From: an uncultured Dialister sp.
GTDB taxonomy: Bacteria; Bacillota; Negativicutes; Veillonellales; Dialisteraceae
Length of the DNA stretch: 8,686 nt
Direction: 5' to 3'
Assembly: GCA_900759415.1 (NCBI GenBank)
Contig: CAAEVC010000143.1
Coordinates: forward strand, 1 to 8,686
The notes under the pieces are model-generated. The model made no database searches. It was not told the origin of the DNA and was given only the letters and a program-made list of their open reading frames with translations. The position numbers and the translations under genes were made by a program. This document shows, in pieces, positions 6,204-8,686 of the stretch (positions are counted from its first letter, which is position 1; each line of letters begins with the position of its first letter).

Positions 6204-6968
6204 CTACAACTTTCTGTATACACCGCGGTCTATAAATTCCAGTATCCCCTTATCCCGGAGCACTTGGAGCTGCTGGCGAATTTTCGCCCGGATATTATGG
6301 TTATCGGGATGAAGGATGGTGAGGCGTGTTTCAAAGGCATACATATCCTTCAGCGTAAAAACTCCTTTCCCTAATTCTTCCATGCACCGGAATACATCGA
6401 GCATCCATCCCCGGGACGACTGTTTCATATCTGCCAGAAATCTGGTTCTCGTATAGCTTTCACAAACCCTCTCCTTTTCTGCCACCTGCTCCCCTATTAC
6501 CTCGATTTTCCCATAGGAAGGCAGTTTATCGATGAGAATAGTGCATCCTGTCCACCCCGCTCTTTTAGCACTTTCCTTCAGCGGCTTCCTCTTCTCAATG
6601 ATGGAATCTACAAAAAAGTGCTTCGGCACCAGAAGAAAACGGTTCACCCGGCCGGCCGACAAATCATAGGACATGAAAAGAAAATCTGGATTATTGGCCT
6701 CATGGATCCGCCGGATCATGGTGTCATAAGCTCCATCATTGATTTTCTTTCCCAGTACACCATTACGGGCTTTTGATTCGAAAATATTTCCACAGGAAGG
6801 ACACATGAAATCTGCCACCGGTCTATTGGCGGTAAGATGATCCAGATGATCACAGCCGCAGCGGGGGCAGTACATATTCCTTGCTACCCAGTCCTCAGTC
6901 ACCACTCTCGCAATCTGAGAATGGCTCCGATATGAAGCGGCCAGCGAAAGATCCAGTTTCCTGTCCAT
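6204..6968 (-). CDS. DpnI-type methyl-directed restriction endonuclease
   Basis: A 254-residue protein, the same length as DpnI, which it follows closely from end to end as I recall that sequence. Family knowledge: DpnI cuts GATC only when the adenine is N6-methylated, using a PD-(D/E)xK nuclease core and a separate winged helix that also reads the methylated site. Seen: zinc-binding Cys34/Cys37 (CPRC) and Cys56/Cys59 (CPSC); catalytic Asp53 (NRPVADF), Glu64 and Lys66 (FESK); INDGAYDTM; KRAGWTGC; and a C-terminal winged helix (about 181-254) ending in KIRQQLQVLRDKGILEF and YRKL. The start has AAAGGAGG six bases upstream. No methylase lies beside it, as expected for a methyl-dependent enzyme. 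It should act on incoming Dam-methylated DNA. The gene looks intact. Confidence 0.95.
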   Translation of the reverse strand: MDRKLDLSLAASYRSHSQIARVVTEDWVARNMYCPRCGCDHLDHLTANRPVADFMCPSCGNIFESKARNGVLGKKINDGAYDTMIRRIHEANNPDFLFMSYDLSAGRVNRFLLVPKHFFVDSIIEKRKPLKESAKRAGWTGCTILIDKLPSYGKIEVIGEQVAEKERVCESYTRTRFLADMKQSSRGWMLDVFRCMEELGKGVFTLKDMYAFETRLTILHPDNHNIRAKIRQQLQVLRDKGILEFIDRGVYRKL

Positions 6969-6988
6969 AATACCCCTCCTTTGATTCT

Positions 6989-7029
6989 ATTATAAAAGAA
7001 GTATATATAAAAGAAAGGGTACCTTTCAA
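6989..7029 (-). promoter_or_regulatory. Promoter region of the DpnI-like gene
   Basis: Minus strand: TTGAAA (7029-7024), an 18-base spacer and TATACT (7005-7000) form a plausible promoter. A second, perfect TATAAT lies at 6994-6989 but lacks a good -35. The leader before the ATG at 6968 would be short. The -35 overlaps the stop codon of the small upstream reading frame, so the nuclease can be expressed independently of it. Confidence 0.5.
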
Positions 7030-7260
7030 TCATCTTCCGAAATAATGAAGCGGACCTTCCCCCCAGATTCCCCCGTTCCAGCCACAAATGTCTTCCCGAT
7101 ACATCTGCCTTCTCCCCTGATTCCTTGCAGGATGTCCCGATAGAAATTCCCCTGCCGCCATTTTCTCAATGATGACTCTGTATTTCATAGTTCTTCCTTT
7201 CTGAAGTAATCTGATCATATCGCCTTCTTCAAAATAATAAGAAAACCACTTACGAATCAT
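7026..7260 (-). pseudogene. Small gene of unknown function, apparently frameshifted
   Basis: Not recognised. One frame runs 76 codons from an ATG at 7260 (no good ribosome site) to a stop at 7030. An internal ATG at 7188 (MKYRVIIEKMAAGEF) has AAAGGAAG upstream and is the better start. After the GGGG run (7149-7152) this frame turns into sequence rich in Gly, Trp and Arg (GHPARNQGRR, GWNGGIWGEG). Removing one G joins the start to another open frame that reads like ordinary protein (YRDILQGIRGEG, GKTFVAGTGESGGKVRFIIS, then EDD) and stops at 7026. I read this as one small gene of about 53 residues (77 from the first ATG) with a one-base frameshift. It could be real decay, a programmed shift or a base-calling error. 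It lies directly upstream of the DpnI-like gene. Confidence 0.45.
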
Positions 7261-7270
7261 TTTCCATGCA

Positions 7271-7312
7271 AAAAACCTTCTTTATCGCCTATGCAATAAA
7301 GAAGGTCTTTTT
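7271..7312. terminator. Bidirectional intrinsic terminator
   Basis: ACCTTCTTTAT (7275-7285) pairs exactly with ATAAAGAAGGT (7296-7306); the loop can close further by GC/GC around CTAT. An A-run lies on the left and a T-run (7308-7312) on the right. In the minus direction it ends transcription of the small membrane-peptide gene before the accessory cluster. The region 7313-7381 holds nothing else that I recognise. Confidence 0.8.
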
Positions 7313-7381
7313 ATCATTAAAAATTCTGCACCACACAGAATGCATCCCTGGAATAAAAAAAGAATTTCCGGTCTGAATGGG

Positions 7382-7564
7382 TCAGACCTTTTCTTCCGCT
7401 GCTTCTAATTCGTTCTCTTCTTCCTCATCATCACAAAGGATTTCCACAAACCGGAGTATGGCATACAGGACACTCAATCCCAGGATCACTCTGGAAAGAA
7501 TCCTGTTCCTGTTTCTTAATGCTATCATCCCGTTCATCATCATGGTGATATCTGAAAGTCGCAT
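7382..7564 (-). CDS. Small single-pass membrane protein with acidic tail, unknown function
   Basis: A 60-residue peptide of no family I know. Residues 1-22 are polar and basic (ALRNRNR). One membrane helix follows (about 23-45, LSRVILGLSVLYAILRFVEI), then a strongly acidic tail (DDEEEENELEAAEE). The positive-inside rule suggests a cytoplasmic N-terminus. Start choice: the ATG at 7564 has AAGGAGG exactly six bases upstream, whereas the in-frame ATG at 7570 abuts that site and cannot use it. A promoter lies upstream and a terminator downstream, so it forms a transcription unit of its own. The clean signals argue that it is a real gene in spite of its size. Confidence 0.65.
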   Translation of the reverse strand: MRLSDITMMMNGMIALRNRNRILSRVILGLSVLYAILRFVEILCDDEEEENELEAAEEKV

Positions 7565-7609
7565 ATGCATCCTCCTTCTATAGACAAATTTATTCTTTGT
7601 TCTAATCCT

Positions 7610-7643
7610 ATTATATCATCATTTCAGAATATGCAAAGTATTT
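7610..7643 (-). promoter_or_regulatory. Promoter of the small membrane-protein gene
   Basis: On the minus strand TGATATAAT (7618-7610) combines a perfect TATAAT with the extended TGn element. A weak TTTGCA/TTGCAT lies 15-16 bases upstream as a possible -35. Transcription would start near 7603, about 40 bases before the ATG at 7564. Confidence 0.6.
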
Positions 7644-7650
7644 TCCTGCC

Positions 7651-7680
7651 AAAAGAGCCTTCTGCCAGAAGGTATCTTTT
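7651..7680 (-). terminator. Terminator after the TonB receptor fragment
   Basis: On the minus strand AAAAGA and TCTTTT (7680-7675 with 7656-7651) enclose an inner stem CCTTCT-GGC-AGAAGG (7672-7658), with a small internal loop between. The final T-run follows directly, six bases after the receptor's stop codon. Confidence 0.7.
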
Positions 7681-7686
7681 ATTATT

Positions 7687-8586
7687 TTAGAATTTATATC
7701 GATAGGAGAGAAGGAAGTTCCTCGGTGTGGCGTAGTAGTCACTGGATGTATGAGAAACCACATCCTTGCGGTTCAGTACATTGTCGATGGCAAGCAGGAT
7801 ATCGCTTTCCTTATTGGGCGAATATTTCACCGTCATGCTGGTGAGAAGGTAAGGTTTTGTCTTATAGGAATGGGCAGAGGTCGGTGACATGACCCGGTCA
7901 GCCAGATAGGTAAAGTTCATGGCGGTTTCCCATTTTCCCTGTTCATAGGAAACGCCACCATTCAGAAGGACGCGGCCAAGGGAACGATCCCAGTATGTCT
8001 TGGCTGCTGTTTTTTCTGTAGTCTGTTTGCTCTTTGGATCCTGCAGAGTAAGGCCGGCATGCCAGGAGAATCCTCTATCTTCTTTGCCTCTTACACTGAC
8101 TTCCAGACCTTTGTTTCTGAAATCTTCATTCACTGAGTACCATGCATCCTTGGTTTTATTCTTCGAGAAGGTAATATTATCATCAATTCTTTCCGAAAAT
8201 AATGCCAGTTTGTACTGTCGGTTCGGAGTTTCTGCCTTCCAGCCTGCCTCATAATGAATGCCTCTCTGAGGTTTCAGATTTGGATTTCCAATGATATGGT
8301 TGGCATCAGCCCGGGAGTACATCTGATTGAAGGTGGGCAGTACAAAGGACTGTCCTGCACTGATGTAAAGGCTCTCTGAATCATTCAGTTTGTGCAGGTA
8401 CTGAGCCTGTCCGCTGAAATTGTGGTAATTCTGAATACCACCCTCGGTCCAGGTGGCTCTTTCACTGAGTGTGATGGTGTCCCTGTCACTCAGATTTCTT
8501 TCCCAGGAACCAAATACAGAGAAAATATTTCTTCCAGTATCTATTTCATGGTTATCAAAAATTTCTCTCGTAAGCGAAGTCCCCAA
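7687..8586 (-). pseudogene. TonB-dependent outer-membrane receptor, 3' part only
   Basis: About 300 codons match the outer half of a TonB-dependent receptor barrel. Seen: alternating amphipathic strands with aromatic ends; PTFNQMYS and NPNLKPQRGIHYEAGW, the usual barrel signature; DNVLNRKD near the end; and a last strand RNFLLSYRYKF ending in Phe, the signal read by the BAM assembly complex. Full-length receptors have about 600-750 residues. Signal peptide, TonB box, plug and first barrel strands are absent. The frame stays open only to CTT at 8604, beyond which TAA and TAG stop it. The only start in the open part is a TTG at 8586 with no ribosome site. It cannot work as a receptor alone; it is a remnant or a silent cassette. 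The ligand cannot be told. Confidence 0.8.
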
Positions 8587-8591
8587 GAGAA

Positions 8592-8607
8592 CAATGCTAT
8601 TAAGTTA
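8592..8607 (-). repeat. 16-base motif, copy 2, at the TonB fragment boundary
   Basis: On the minus strand this reads TAACTTAATAGCATTG, identical to 75-90. The first two bases of the motif supply the end of an in-frame TAA, and receptor-like coding begins within or directly after the motif. This is therefore the likely breakpoint of the truncated receptor gene. Confidence 0.55.
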
Positions 8608-8620
8608 AGAATTCTACTCA

Positions 8621-8650
8621 GGTACATGTTCTCGTGACATGTACTTTTTT
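8621..8650 (+). terminator. Terminator-like hairpin on the plus strand
   Basis: GTACATGT (8622-8629) and ACATGTAC (8637-8644) form an 8-base stem, extended by a G-U pair, with a 7-base loop and six T after it on the plus strand. No plus-strand gene upstream in the window would use it. It sits just beyond the receptor breakpoint, so it may instead belong to whatever sequence interrupts that gene. The rest of 8587-8686 holds no gene I can support. Confidence 0.5.
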
Positions 8651-8686
8651 CGTGTCAAAAAATGCCTCTGTTAACAATTGAACAGA

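Noticed and set aside
6899..7087. 62-codon minus-strand frame overlapping the DpnI start
   Set aside because: It crosses the nuclease promoter and the 5' end of the nuclease gene in another frame and has shadow-like composition. Part of it is the downstream frame of the small frameshifted gene.
7030..7188. DpnD-like partner of the nuclease
   Set aside because: Apart from a YRVIIE-like opening strand the sequence does not resemble what I know of DpnD, even after frame correction.
8608..8686. Insertion-sequence end or cobalamin riboswitch upstream of the receptor
   Set aside because: No transposase, recognisable terminal repeat or riboswitch core is visible in the remaining bases; only a hairpin and the shared 16-mer are seen.

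Overview
The window most likely comes from a Negativicute, meaning a Gram-negative-walled Firmicute. A Dialister- or Veillonellaceae-type organism is my guess, not something the sequence proves. Two things point this way. Strong Firmicute-style ribosome binding sites and a ccpN-ppsR pair of Bacillus type sit beside the 3' part of a TonB-dependent outer-membrane receptor, which needs an outer membrane. Every gene I can support lies on the minus strand, so the order below follows transcription, from right to left.

Right edge (about 8686-7571): a TonB-dependent receptor fragment of about 300 codons. It keeps the outer half of the barrel and its terminal beta-signal but lacks signal peptide, TonB box and plug. 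It is cut off by stop codons and a 16-base motif that recurs inverted at the left edge of the window. A terminator follows it. Next (7570-7260) come a promoter, a 60-residue single-pass membrane peptide with an acidic tail, and a two-way terminator.

Middle (7260-5072): an accessory cluster. It holds a small, apparently frameshifted gene; a DpnI-type restriction enzyme with all expected catalytic and zinc-binding residues; a DJ-1/PfpI protein resembling isonitrile hydratase 21 bases downstream; and a MarR regulator with its own extended -10 promoter. The DpnI relative should cut GATC only when adenine-methylated. It would therefore act against Dam-methylated foreign DNA without a partner methylase, and it implies that host GATC sites are unmethylated.

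Next (5071-4446) is about 620 bases with no gene, built from short hairpins, tandem 7-8-base repeats and an 11-G run. Part of it recurs, inverted, at 91-175.

Left (4445-292): a compact pyruvate/PEP control unit. ppsA (PEP synthase) has a near-consensus promoter. It is followed by ccpN (HTH plus two CBS domains) and ppsR (the bifunctional kinase/phosphorylase that switches PEP synthase off and on), ending at a strong terminator. The enzyme, its probable transcriptional regulator and its post-translational regulator are thus encoded consecutively. The ppsA-ccpN gap contains mutually exclusive hairpins that could set different expression levels.

Bases 1-291 contain no gene, only a large hairpin and the second copy of the intergenic repeat.
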